Origin: Alteromonadaceae bacterium BrNp21-10
GTDB taxonomy: Bacteria; Pseudomonadota; Gammaproteobacteria; Enterobacterales; Alteromonadaceae
Assembly: GCA_030418115.1 (NCBI GenBank)
Contig: JAUHQD010000004.1
Coordinates: 186,001-250,000 of the forward strand
Reading direction: 5' to 3'
DNA: 64,000 nt
In this document: positions 18,601 through 27,263 of the stretch, piece by piece
How the letters are laid out: each line of letters opens with the position of its first letter
Numbering within the stretch: the stretch's first letter is position 1
Position numbers and translations under genes: made by a program
The notes under the pieces: model-generated
Seen by the model: only the letters and a program-made list of their open reading frames with translations
Database searches by the model: none
Told to the model about the DNA's origin: nothing

Positions 18601-20381
18601 ATACTACTGAAATCTTAACGATGTTAAAAAGTGGTGGTCGTCCAGAGCACAACCTGATTATGGGCGCGGATTTCAGCGGCCAAGATTTCAGCGGACTTAA
18701 TTTGTCACAGCTTAATTTTGCTGATTGCAATTTAAGCAACGCGACTTTTCAGCAATGTATTTTGAATGACGTTGCTTTCATTTACTGCAAACTCGGCAAC
18801 ACCAATTTTAGCGAAGCAAAATTAGCTAATGTTGTGTACTCAAATGAACGAATCTCAAACAACACGCCAGCTGACTTTGACCCACTCAACATACCACCCA
18901 TGTGTTTTATTCAAACACGCTTTTGCAAAGCTAAACTTGCTAATGTGATGTTTTCCAAGTGTGATGTGCAAGGTGCGGATTTCTCCGAAGCCAATCTCGA
19001 TACCGTTGTATTTGACCATTGTCTGGCGCAAAAAATGAAATTTAATAAGGCGAGTTTATTAGCGTCTTTTTACGACAATTGCCAGTTACACGACGCCGAT
19101 TTTTCTGAAGCGCAATTGACTAATATAACCTTTGAAGAATCCAATGTTAGCAATTTACTGCTAACCAGTGCTGTACTTGATGCTTGTGAGTTTAAAGAAG
19201 TAACACCGCTTACCCTAGATTTCAGCCAAGCCAGTTTAAATAACATCCAGTTAGACAAAATGAATTTAACCTCAGCTAAAAAACTGTCGGGCAATTACGA
19301 TAATTCGATCCTCGCTCAGTGCAACTTGTCCGGCATTGATTTAACCGGCTGCAGTTTTAGCGGCTGTGATTTAACCGCCGCCAACCTGCAAAATTGCAAT
19401 TTGAAGGGGGTAAATCTCAGTGACGCCATTTTGTCTGACGCACATATCGATAATGCCAATTTAACAGAAGCGGATCTAAGCGCGACAAACTTCGACAACT
19501 GCAACGCGGCCAGTTGTAATTTTTCAAACAGTAATCTAAAAGATGCCTCTTTTACCAATGCCGATCTGAGCAAGACGACTTTTATTCAAGTGCAAAGTGA
19601 AGGTAGTCATTACGATGGCGCTAACCTTAGCGAAGCCAACTTTAGTCAAGCAAATTTAACTAACGCCAGCTTCACTAACTGTGATTTAACAATGGTGAAT
19701 TTAACGGAGACGGAGTTATCCGGCGCTAATTTTAACAATGCTAAACTCAATCAAACTAACCTCAGCAACGCCAAAGGAACAGGTGTTGATTTCGCAGCCG
19801 TAACCTTGGAAAAGGCAATTTTCTCTTGTGTCTCCTTTATCCAAAGTTCGTTCAACGGGCTTGATTTAAATGGCTATGATTTACATTCCTGTGATTTTAC
19901 TGATAGTAGTTTTGCCAAATGTAAACTTGAGCAAGTTCGTTTTGACCAATCAAATTTAACCCGCTGTAATTTTACCGACGCCAGTATTAAATCAGCGGCG
20001 TTGAGAAATGTATCGGCTGTGGCGGCCAGTTTTACCGACGCTAACCTGACCGGTAGCGCATTAACTAATAGTGATTTTTCAACAGCAAATTTTATTGGCA
20101 GTACGCTAGCGGTGGCAGATTTTTCCCACGCAAACATGACTGAGGCGTTAATAATGGACGCAGAATGTGCAGGAGCCCTGTTTAAAAATGTAACGGGACA
20201 CTGGGCTGACTTTTCTCGTAGTCGATTACTTAATGCCGATTTTTCAAACGCGGATATGTTTGGCATAAATATCCATCAAATTGATGACAGCGGAACAAAG
20301 TGGAGCGGCACAAACTTAAAACGTGTTCGTAAAACAGATAAAGATTTAGCAGCTGCCGAAACATGGCAGATGCCATCCTAA
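18597..20381 (+). CDS. Pentapeptide-repeat protein
   Basis: A 594-residue protein built almost wholly of pentapeptide repeats (A-D/N-L/F-x-x), from about residue 20 to 575, interrupted by short loops near 75-100 and 195-230. The fold should be a long quadrilateral beta-helix. No signal peptide is present. It starts in a 4-base overlap with the DUF2169-pentapeptide gene and is followed 16 bases later by DUF3540, so it belongs to the same operon. Pentapeptide proteins elsewhere mimic DNA or act as scaffolds; in this setting a structural extension of the spike or a secreted cargo are both possible, and the function is unknown. Confidence 0.85.
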   Translation: MNTTEILTMLKSGGRPEHNLIMGADFSGQDFSGLNLSQLNFADCNLSNATFQQCILNDVAFIYCKLGNTNFSEAKLANVVYSNERISNNTPADFDPLNIPPMCFIQTRFCKAKLANVMFSKCDVQGADFSEANLDTVVFDHCLAQKMKFNKASLLASFYDNCQLHDADFSEAQLTNITFEESNVSNLLLTSAVLDACEFKEVTPLTLDFSQASLNNIQLDKMNLTSAKKLSGNYDNSILAQCNLSGIDLTGCSFSGCDLTAANLQNCNLKGVNLSDAILSDAHIDNANLTEADLSATNFDNCNAASCNFSNSNLKDASFTNADLSKTTFIQVQSEGSHYDGANLSEANFSQANLTNASFTNCDLTMVNLTETELSGANFNNAKLNQTNLSNAKGTGVDFAAVTLEKAIFSCVSFIQSSFNGLDLNGYDLHSCDFTDSSFAKCKLEQVRFDQSNLTRCNFTDASIKSAALRNVSAVAASFTDANLTGSALTNSDFSTANFIGSTLAVADFSHANMTEALIMDAECAGALFKNVTGHWADFSRSRLLNADFSNADMFGINIHQIDDSGTKWSGTNLKRVRKTDKDLAAAETWQMPS

Positions 20382-20397
20382 ATAAGGAACTTTAACA

Positions 20398-21093
20398 ATG
20401 TTAACTTCTATAACGCCTAAAAGTATTGAAGCACTTAAGAATTTTATTCGTACCGGCAGTGTTGCACAAATCGATGACGCCAATCATATTCGAGTGCGTA
20501 TACAACACGAAATGCGTTTCATCGAAGTGTGGTGTAGTTTTGCTATGGGTAATATGCCGCTACCACAGGTCGGTGATCGGGTTTTAGTCGCAGGTGAAGA
20601 TTACGAAACCGGCTTCATTATCGGCCATTTCCCAACGACGCCAGCTCCGGCTGCCCAGCAAAGTTTTACCCTAGAACAAGATAAGAAAACCGGAAAAACC
20701 ACACTGACGGTACCCAAAGGAGATCTGGACTTATGCTCAGAACAAGGCAGTATTAACTTACGCGCTGCCAAAAAAATAGAAATGAGTAGTCCACAATTTG
20801 ATTTAGACGCGGGTAAAGGCAATATCAATATTGCTGACGCCAAATACAAAGGCCTGCGATTAGCAGCGAGTGTTGAGCAAACCAAATTGTTTTTTGGCAA
20901 GCTTAATTCCACAGTAGGCCGACTGATAGAAAAAGCAAAAAGTGCCTATCGGCAGGTGGATAATCTAAATCAGTTAAAGGCAGGTAGAATGCGTACTTTG
21001 GTTAACGGTTCTTATCACTTAAAAAGTGAAAGAATTGTCGAGAAAGCCGATAAAGATGTTCGTATTGATGGCGAAAAGATTAATTTGGGTTAG
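20398..21093 (+). CDS. DUF3540 domain protein, T6SS-associated
   Basis: A 231-residue protein resembling DUF3540 family members, which co-occur with DUF2169, pentapeptide and DUF4150 genes in T6SS loci. The first half looks like a small OB-like beta-barrel (P-Q-V-G-D-R-V-L-V-A-G-E-D-Y-E-T-G). The second half contains beta-repeats (G-D-L-D-L-C-S-E-Q-G-S-I-N-L) and a helical region, resembling a miniature gp5/VgrG needle. The start at 20398 follows AAGGA. It is followed 8 bases later by the PAAR-like gene. A spike-extension or adaptor role is inferred from context; no experiment-based function is known to me. Confidence 0.75.
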   Translation: MLTSITPKSIEALKNFIRTGSVAQIDDANHIRVRIQHEMRFIEVWCSFAMGNMPLPQVGDRVLVAGEDYETGFIIGHFPTTPAPAAQQSFTLEQDKKTGKTTLTVPKGDLDLCSEQGSINLRAAKKIEMSSPQFDLDAGKGNINIADAKYKGLRLAASVEQTKLFFGKLNSTVGRLIEKAKSAYRQVDNLNQLKAGRMRTLVNGSYHLKSERIVEKADKDVRIDGEKINLG

Positions 21094-21101
21094 GAAATAC
21101 T

Positions 21102-21509
21102 ATGTTTGGTATTACAACTAAAATGGGCGGCATGAGTAATGCAATGCCCGATGTTTGTTTAACGCCGGCACCGCCGGCGCCACCAATACCTGTGCCTTAT
21201 CCCAATATTGCCTCTTTTTCCATGGCCATTCCCACGGTAATGAAAACCACCATTATGAATCAGCCACCAATAACCAAAGATGCTCAGGTTCCTACCACCT
21301 CAGGAGACGAAGGTGGAGCAAATATGGGAACCGTGTCCGGCATGATAAAAGGCCCTGCCAAAGCCAAAAAATTCAGCATGAAAGTTAAAATAGAAGGTAA
21401 AAATGTGGTCTATCAAACGTGTATCATTGGCCACAATGGCGCTAGCCCCAATTCGCCAGCGGGCATTCATGGCGTTCCTTCCCAAGTAAAAGTGACGGTA
21501 ACGGGCTAA
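21102..21509 (+). CDS. PAAR-like DUF4150 protein
   Basis: A 135-residue stand-alone DUF4150 protein, the PAAR-like cap that sharpens the VgrG tip and often anchors effectors. The opening with P-D-V-C-L-T-P-x-P-P-A-P-P-x-P-V-P-Y-P and N and the H-N-G end match the family. There is no C-terminal toxin, unlike many DUF4150 effectors, so cargo would have to be supplied by another protein. The start at 21102 has AGGA upstream. It sits between DUF3540 and a transglutaminase-like gene. Confidence 0.88.
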   Translation: MFGITTKMGGMSNAMPDVCLTPAPPAPPIPVPYPNIASFSMAIPTVMKTTIMNQPPITKDAQVPTTSGDEGGANMGTVSGMIKGPAKAKKFSMKVKIEGKNVVYQTCIIGHNGASPNSPAGIHGVPSQVKVTVTG

Positions 21510-21517
21510 TTAGCTAG

Positions 21518-22360
21518 ATGCCCTCTTATCGTGTAACTCACAGTACCATTTATAATTTTAACGATCCTGTTGATCATCTCACTTTACAATGTTGCCTTTA
21601 TCCCGGTTTTAAACAAAATCAGCAACTGCATCATCATCAACTTATAAGCCAACCATTACCTAGTTTAAAAACTGAATTTACCGATGAATTTGGAAATTTA
21701 CGCCATCAATTGTCCTTTACTCGCCAGCTGCAGCGGGTAGCGATATCTTCATTGATGAGTATTTCGGTTGCTGAAGGTAGCCATAATTTTTTCGTCGAAG
21801 AACATAACAACTGTCCACTCTGGGTTGATTTACTTGATGAACAAGAACGGCAGCAAGTTGAGTCGTTCTCAAAAAGTTTTGCCAAAGATATTTTTAATTC
21901 CAAGCTGGATGATAGAAAAATAATTTCCATGCTAATGGAAAAAATTTATCGCGATTTTATCTATGACACCAGGGCTACCAGCGTTAACACGCCGGTAAGC
22001 CATTTATTTAAAAGCCGAAGGGGTGTTTGCCAAGATTTTGCCCGAGTGATGATTGCCATTTTACAAACTCATGGCTTTGATGCACGCTACGTAAGTGGAT
22101 ACCTTTATGGTGGAGGCAATCAACAAGGCTCTACTATTCGACAACCCGCATCCCATGCATGGCTAGCGGTGAATATTCTAGGCTCTGGTTGGGCAGAAAT
22201 TGATCCAACTAATAATATGTGGGTTGATGATAGATATATTGCATTAGCATGGGGGCGAGACTATATCGATATAGTGCCCCTAGAAGGCAAGTTACAGGAT
22301 ACACGTAAACAACGAATCAATGTCTCTGTCACTATCGAAAAACAAGATAATTCAAATTAA
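21518..22360 (+). CDS. Transglutaminase-like cysteine protease-fold protein in T6SS cargo block
   Basis: A 280-residue protein with an N-terminal bacterial transglutaminase beta domain (1-90) and a transglutaminase core (about 140-235). The catalytic triad is visible as Cys171 (R-G-V-C-Q-D-F), His213 (A-S-H-A-W) and Asp229 (E-I-D-P-T-N). There is no signal peptide, so it acts in the cytoplasm or is exported by another route. The gene begins 8 bases after the PAAR-like gene with no clear ribosome binding site, suggesting coupling. It could crosslink or cleave peptides, either as a secreted effector or as a processing enzyme for the spike. The fold is confident; the role is inference. Confidence 0.85.
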   Translation: MPSYRVTHSTIYNFNDPVDHLTLQCCLYPGFKQNQQLHHHQLISQPLPSLKTEFTDEFGNLRHQLSFTRQLQRVAISSLMSISVAEGSHNFFVEEHNNCPLWVDLLDEQERQQVESFSKSFAKDIFNSKLDDRKIISMLMEKIYRDFIYDTRATSVNTPVSHLFKSRRGVCQDFARVMIAILQTHGFDARYVSGYLYGGGNQQGSTIRQPASHAWLAVNILGSGWAEIDPTNNMWVDDRYIALAWGRDYIDIVPLEGKLQDTRKQRINVSVTIEKQDNSN

Positions 22361-22392
22361 TTAACCATCAATATAATAAGAGAGCATTTCAA

Positions 22393-23184
22393 ATGGCTGG
22401 CAAAAAAGTATGGGTAACTTGGTTACCCGAAAAGGAAAATGAAGCGGAATTGCAGCAAACCCTTCAGCAATTGCAAATGGTCGGTTTAGAAGTCTCTGGC
22501 GCGCCCTGGATTGATGACTTAGAAAAATGTGTATGGACCGAACTAGCCGAAATGCTGTCTGCTGAAGATGGCCCAGAATTGTGGTTAATCGCCGGCCGTA
22601 CTCAAGATTTCAATAATCAGCGGATCCGTTATGGGTTGTCGCTTTTATTAGCCTCGCTGTCTCAATCAAAACAACCCGCTAAAATATTCAGTCAATGTAT
22701 TGATGGTGCATTACCCACGTTACCGACTTTATGTCAGCATTTCACTCCTTTGGATGCCGCCGCCGGTTGGAATGCTAAAGTGGTTGCGGCAGCCTATATC
22801 AGCGCGCCACAAGTAGTTGAGCCGGACTATTACCTCACGGTGATTGCCCATTCAGCCATTGGACAGTGGTTTGAGGTAGGTCCCAACACTAATGACGCGC
22901 CATGGGCAGGTGCTATGTTTGGTATTATTGAAGGGGATGCCAAAATTACCTTTCAAGCGGTTGGAGAAAGAGGGCAGTTGCCTGAGAAATCGGTGAACAA
23001 ATTCCCTTCAATGGGCATTAAGGCAGAAATAGGCGGTGATGAATTTGTAGCGTGCGCCCTACAAAATGACATTACTGGTGGCCAGTCCTATTACGTCAAA
23101 ATAACCGGTTTCCCTAGCAAAATATTCTTTGCTGGCCACCCAGGTAGTGACCAAGCAGAAGTTCAGGTTATCACCCTAAGCTAA
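22393..23184 (+). CDS. Unrecognised 263-residue protein at the end of the T6SS cargo block
   Basis: I do not recognise this protein. There is no signal peptide or membrane segment. The N-terminal half (1 to about 140) alternates strands and helices (K-V-W-V-T-W-L, E-L-W-L-I-A-G, A-K-I-F-S-Q) and looks like a flavodoxin/TIR-type alpha/beta fold. The C-terminal half (about 140-263) is rich in beta strands, Gly and aromatic residues. A good ribosome binding site (AAGAGAG) precedes the ATG at 22393. It is the last gene of the plus-strand run, 32 bases after the transglutaminase-like gene, and converges on the phosphatase gene with only 3 bases between stops. It could be an effector, an immunity protein or a regulator. 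Confidence 0.75.
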   Translation: MAGKKVWVTWLPEKENEAELQQTLQQLQMVGLEVSGAPWIDDLEKCVWTELAEMLSAEDGPELWLIAGRTQDFNNQRIRYGLSLLLASLSQSKQPAKIFSQCIDGALPTLPTLCQHFTPLDAAAGWNAKVVAAAYISAPQVVEPDYYLTVIAHSAIGQWFEVGPNTNDAPWAGAMFGIIEGDAKITFQAVGERGQLPEKSVNKFPSMGIKAEIGGDEFVACALQNDITGGQSYYVKITGFPSKIFFAGHPGSDQAEVQVITLS

Positions 23185-23187
23185 ACG

Positions 23188-23982
23188 CTAACGAACCAAG
23201 GGCAAGGTGTCGTCCAATGAGGGCGACCCGCTGTTAGGCGCTATGCCGTCCGTTGCTACACCATCATATTTTACCGTCAAGGCGGTAACATTATCTCGAG
23301 CATTACGCTCCAGCGCGGTTTGAATAAATAATTCGGGTAAAGCATCAAGACTATGGCTAATGAGATATTCTGCAATTTCATTATCATTCATAACTTTATT
23401 CAAACCATCACTACACAGTAGGAATATATCTCCTTGCTGTAGCGGTACGCTAATCACATCGAGATCTAACTCTTCATGAGCGCCAACGGCGCGGGTGATA
23501 ACGTTAGCAGCGGGGTGTGACTCTGCGTCTTCTGCACTGAGTAACCCCGCTTCCACTAACTCTTCCACCTGACTGTGATCCCGAGTCAAACGGGTTAATT
23601 GGTTTTGCCGTAACCGGTAAATACGACTATCGCCTGCCCAAATACAATGAGCCGACTGCTGATCAAACACCAACACCACCACCGTACTACCGATAACAGA
23701 TGATTCTGGCTGTGTATCTGCTAAGGCGATTAAACGCTCATTAACTTGGTTAATGCGTTCTTTAACTTGCGTAGGAGTGATGGGATAACTTTCAGGAGTA
23801 GCTAGGCATTTTAAGTAATCGCAAATCATGCGGCTGGCGACGTCACCTTTCTGGTGCCCGCCCATGCCATCTGCGACACACCACATTGCCACCTCTGATG
23901 CGTCTAAAAAATCATCTTCGTTGATTTTTCTTACGGTACCAATATCAGTTCGTGCGGATGAAACCCATTTTTGTTTAAGCAT
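23188..23982 (-). CDS. pppA: PP2C-family Ser/Thr phosphatase (PppA/Stp-like)
   Basis: A 264-residue soluble metal-dependent phosphatase. The PP2C signature residues are visible: N-E-D-D near the N-terminus, A-D-G-M-G-G-H metal site, G-D-S-R-I-Y-R, L-L-C-S-D-G-L and R-D-N-V-T-A near the end. It diverges from the Ser/Thr kinase gene across a 216-base region, the usual arrangement for PppA/PpkA pairs in T6SS loci, where PppA removes phosphates placed by PpkA to switch off firing. The symbol is given by context; a housekeeping Stp role cannot be excluded. Confidence 0.88.
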   Translation of the reverse strand: MLKQKWVSSARTDIGTVRKINEDDFLDASEVAMWCVADGMGGHQKGDVASRMICDYLKCLATPESYPITPTQVKERINQVNERLIALADTQPESSVIGSTVVVLVFDQQSAHCIWAGDSRIYRLRQNQLTRLTRDHSQVEELVEAGLLSAEDAESHPAANVITRAVGAHEELDLDVISVPLQQGDIFLLCSDGLNKVMNDNEIAEYLISHSLDALPELFIQTALERNARDNVTALTVKYDGVATDGIAPNSGSPSLDDTLPLVR

Positions 23983-24198
23983 GCTTTAATAATATTCCTG
24001 TATTCGATGAATAACATACATATTTATCAAGTAGCCTGACTGAACAAAATAATTGCAGCTCTATCCAGTTTGCGGCTCCCAGTATAGGTACAATTGTTTT
24101 TGCGCGAAAGTATTTTTCTATGTAGACTATTTTCGAATACTATTTCAGCATTTTTTCTTGCTCTAATTCACCATCCAACCGCCCACAGGAGTTTGTAA

Positions 24199-26280
24199 GT
24201 GACGGATATTTTGAACAAAACCATTGGTCGCTACGAAATTAAGGAAATGATTGGTGAAGGAGCAATGGCCCATGTCTATCGAGCCTACGATCCAGAAATA
24301 AATCGCTCAGTTGCTCTCAAGGTACTCAAAACAGATCACTGCGTAGATGAAGAGTACCTTTCACGCTTTTTGCGTGAAGCTAAAGCCGCCGGCGCGCTTT
24401 CCCATTCCAATATTGTGACTGTTTTTGACGTGGGCAAAGTGGATAACGCGCCCTATATCATGATGGAGCTGCTAGAAGGCAAAGATTTAGGCGACACCCT
24501 CAAAGAAAAGAAAAAAATGTCGGTGCCAGAAACACTGATCATTGGCTTACAACTCGCCAAATCACTTGATTACGCTCACCGTGCTGGCATTGTTCATCGT
24601 GATGTAAAACCCGACAATATTATTGTGTTACCTGATGGCGAATCGATTAAGGTTGCCGATTTTGGTATTGCGCGCATGAATGAAAATGAAGAAGCGCAAA
24701 AAACGCAAGTTGGTTCGGTACTTGGTACTCCGCGTTATATGTCGCCAGAACAGGCATTGGGTGAAGAAGCCGATGGTCGTTCCGATTTATTCTCGGTGGG
24801 TGCCATTTTATATGAAATGCTTACTGGCAATAAAGCTTTCGATGCCAATAATATTGGCACCTTGATGACGCAAATCACTCAAAAGCAACCTGAGCCCATT
24901 CAGAAGCTTTGCCCGACCATCCCAGCCGGGTTACGCCAAATTATTTCAAAGTTACTACAGAAAAAACCCTCTAAGCGCTTTCAAACTGGCGGTGAATTAG
25001 CCGCAGCGCTAGGTAAAGAATTAGGTGCACTGCGCGATCAAGAAGAAGAACAGAAAAAACAAAAATATGTGCCTCTGAAAGTACGTTGGGCTATTTATAT
25101 GGGCGCCATCGTTTCAGTCATCATGTTAATAAGCATATCCGTGGTATTTAATATTCAATCGAAGACCATGACCACCCAAGCGGTGGACTCTGGCTCCTCC
25201 TTTGCTAAATTTATTGCTACTGAAACCGCTATCCCCTTGTTAAGCGAAGACTGGATAACTTTAGAAACCTTTATTAGTGAAGCCAGTAGCCGTGACACCT
25301 TTTCCTATTTAATCGTAACAGACCGCTTAGGCATTGTGCGTGGCGCTAGTGATACGTCATTGATGGGCCAACAATATATGGCCGATGAAAGCGCTGAGTT
25401 AATTTCAGATAAGGATGACGTTTATACTAGTAGTTCCACACTAGAAAACGGCACCCATGTATTTAATATCAGTGCACCGATATTATTCCAAAGCACAACC
25501 GTGGGCCAAATTATTCTAGGCCTTTCTCAAGAAAGCCTAGACGACGTAAAAAGTGTGACGGGTTGGTTAATGTTTTCTTTAGCCATCGTTACCGTTACCT
25601 CTGTAGTACTAGTGTTATTTGTCTTTGGTGGTTTAATCGCTAAACCTTTGAAAGCCGTTAGCAGCACGTTAAAGGCTTTTGGCGATGGCAACTTAGATAG
25701 CCGTATTTCGCTTACTCGAAATGATGAAATAGGCGAACTCTTCAACAGTTTTAATCGCATGGCAAGCAAGATACAAGAACGCTCAGCCATGGAGGCCGAA
25801 TTGTCCGAGGAACCTGCTCAAACTATTGTCGAAAAAGGCTTAACAGGCACCTTAGATATTAATGATTCAGCGGTTCGACGCTCAATACTCGAAGAAAGCC
25901 AACTCATCAATAGCGATGAAACGGTCATTGCCAGTAGTCAAATTAAGGTCAAAAAAGAACAGCCTGAACCGGCTAAAACACCAGTAGAAGCTAAACCAAA
26001 GCGCGCGGCTAAAAAGCCCGCCGTTAAAAAAGCTGTAGCCAAGAAAACCACGACTAAAAAGGCTGCAGAAACCGAATCGACTAAACCAGACTCAATAGCG
26101 GCAGAAAAAACTACCACACCAACTAAGCCTGAGAAAAACAAAGCGCCGGCTGATATTGAAATAGACAATGACGCAACCATGATCGCATCAAGCTCAATCA
26201 ATAAACCAGTAGAGCCTGATAGTAGCCCAATTGATGAAACCGTTATTGGTACACCAATATCAAAACCTAAACAGGATTAA
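24199..26280 (+). CDS. ppkA: Membrane Ser/Thr protein kinase PpkA-like with periplasmic sensor and HAMP
   Basis: A 693-residue kinase. Residues about 10-275 form a Hanks-type kinase (G-loop G-E-G-A-M-A-H-V-Y, catalytic H-R-D-V-K-P-D-N, A-D-F-G, and G-T-P-R-Y-M-S-P-E). A transmembrane helix at about 296-318, a periplasmic Cache-like region, a second helix at about 455-480 and a HAMP domain follow. The tail holds a Lys/Ala/Thr-rich, histone H1-like stretch (about 605-645) and three related motifs around Thr575, Thr660 and Thr681 ((D/A)-(E/A)-T-(V/M)-I). The start is GTG at 24199 with AGGAG at proper spacing. In T6SS, PpkA phosphorylates a forkhead-associated protein and triggers assembly; here the partner is not in the window. 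Confidence 0.9.
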   Translation: MTDILNKTIGRYEIKEMIGEGAMAHVYRAYDPEINRSVALKVLKTDHCVDEEYLSRFLREAKAAGALSHSNIVTVFDVGKVDNAPYIMMELLEGKDLGDTLKEKKKMSVPETLIIGLQLAKSLDYAHRAGIVHRDVKPDNIIVLPDGESIKVADFGIARMNENEEAQKTQVGSVLGTPRYMSPEQALGEEADGRSDLFSVGAILYEMLTGNKAFDANNIGTLMTQITQKQPEPIQKLCPTIPAGLRQIISKLLQKKPSKRFQTGGELAAALGKELGALRDQEEEQKKQKYVPLKVRWAIYMGAIVSVIMLISISVVFNIQSKTMTTQAVDSGSSFAKFIATETAIPLLSEDWITLETFISEASSRDTFSYLIVTDRLGIVRGASDTSLMGQQYMADESAELISDKDDVYTSSSTLENGTHVFNISAPILFQSTTVGQIILGLSQESLDDVKSVTGWLMFSLAIVTVTSVVLVLFVFGGLIAKPLKAVSSTLKAFGDGNLDSRISLTRNDEIGELFNSFNRMASKIQERSAMEAELSEEPAQTIVEKGLTGTLDINDSAVRRSILEESQLINSDETVIASSQIKVKKEQPEPAKTPVEAKPKRAAKKPAVKKAVAKKTTTKKAAETESTKPDSIAAEKTTTPTKPEKNKAPADIEIDNDATMIASSSINKPVEPDSSPIDETVIGTPISKPKQD

Positions 26281-26282
26281 AC

Positions 26283-27263
26283 GTGAGGCATCTTTTTACC
26301 CTTGCTGTACTAGCTTTGTTTGCTAGCGGGTGTAGCACTACCACCTCAACAATGATTTCGTCTGATAAAGACTTTTACATTGTGCAAGCCAGTGGCCAAG
26401 ATAACTACTCAACTCTTGCTGAAAAGTATTTGGGTAATAGCGAAATGGCAAGTGTGATCCAGCGTTACAATCCCAGTATCGACATAATGCAGGGCAGCAA
26501 AATTGCTATTCCCAAGCACAATCACAATGCATCCAGTGTCTTTAGCAATGGCTATCAACAAATTCCCATTTTGTGTTACCACCAATTTACTGATGACGAT
26601 CAAGATCGCAGTAAAATGGTGGTATCCAAACGCGAGTTTGAGGAACAAATGGCCTACCTAAAAGAAAATAACTATCAAGTGGTTAGCCTAAGAGAGGTCA
26701 GTGCCTTTTTAAAGGGTGAGCAAGCCCTGCCCGATAACGCCGTGGTGATTACCGTTGATGACGGCTATCGTAGCTACTTTGAAGTGGCTTATCCCATTTT
26801 GAAAAAATATGGCTTTGCGTCAACCATGTTTGTATATCCCGACTTTATTGGGGCAGGTTTGGCTCTATCTTGGAAACAAGTAAAAGCCCTTGAAGACGAC
26901 CCTTTAGTGGATATTGAGTCCCACTCCAAAAGTCACGATAGCTTATCCATTAAGCCCAATGGTGAAAGTGAAGCAAAATATAACAAGCGACTAAAAGAAG
27001 AAGTGGAAACCACTGATAGAATCTTTAAACGCCGTATTGGCAAACGCTCTCTCTACTTTGCCTACCCTTATGGCAATAGCAGCAAACAATTAGTTGAACT
27101 GCTGGCCAAGAATAATTATGCATTGGCGATGACAGTTAAAAAGGGCTCTAATCCCAGTTTTGCTTCCCAGTACTTACTAAACCGCACCATGATTTATGGC
27201 AAAGATAGTTTGTCGACGTTTAAAAAGAGCCTCAAGGTATTTCAGGAATCAAACTTAAAATAA
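26283..27263 (+). CDS. LysM plus NodB polysaccharide deacetylase lipoprotein
   Basis: A 326-residue lipoprotein. The signal peptide ends in the lipobox F-A-S-G-C (Cys17). A LysM-like peptidoglycan-binding segment (about 33-80: I-V-Q-A-S-G-Q-D-N-Y-S-T-L-A) precedes a NodB deacetylase domain (about 95-310) with T-V-D-D-G-Y, the zinc motif H-S-K-S-H and an A-Y-P-Y-G motif, so the active site appears intact. The GTG start lies 2 bases after the kinase stop, and its stop overlaps the next start, so it is part of the kinase operon. It probably deacetylates peptidoglycan or an envelope glycan; the T6SS link is by position. Confidence 0.85.
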   Translation: MRHLFTLAVLALFASGCSTTTSTMISSDKDFYIVQASGQDNYSTLAEKYLGNSEMASVIQRYNPSIDIMQGSKIAIPKHNHNASSVFSNGYQQIPILCYHQFTDDDQDRSKMVVSKREFEEQMAYLKENNYQVVSLREVSAFLKGEQALPDNAVVITVDDGYRSYFEVAYPILKKYGFASTMFVYPDFIGAGLALSWKQVKALEDDPLVDIESHSKSHDSLSIKPNGESEAKYNKRLKEEVETTDRIFKRRIGKRSLYFAYPYGNSSKQLVELLAKNNYALAMTVKKGSNPSFASQYLLNRTMIYGKDSLSTFKKSLKVFQESNLK

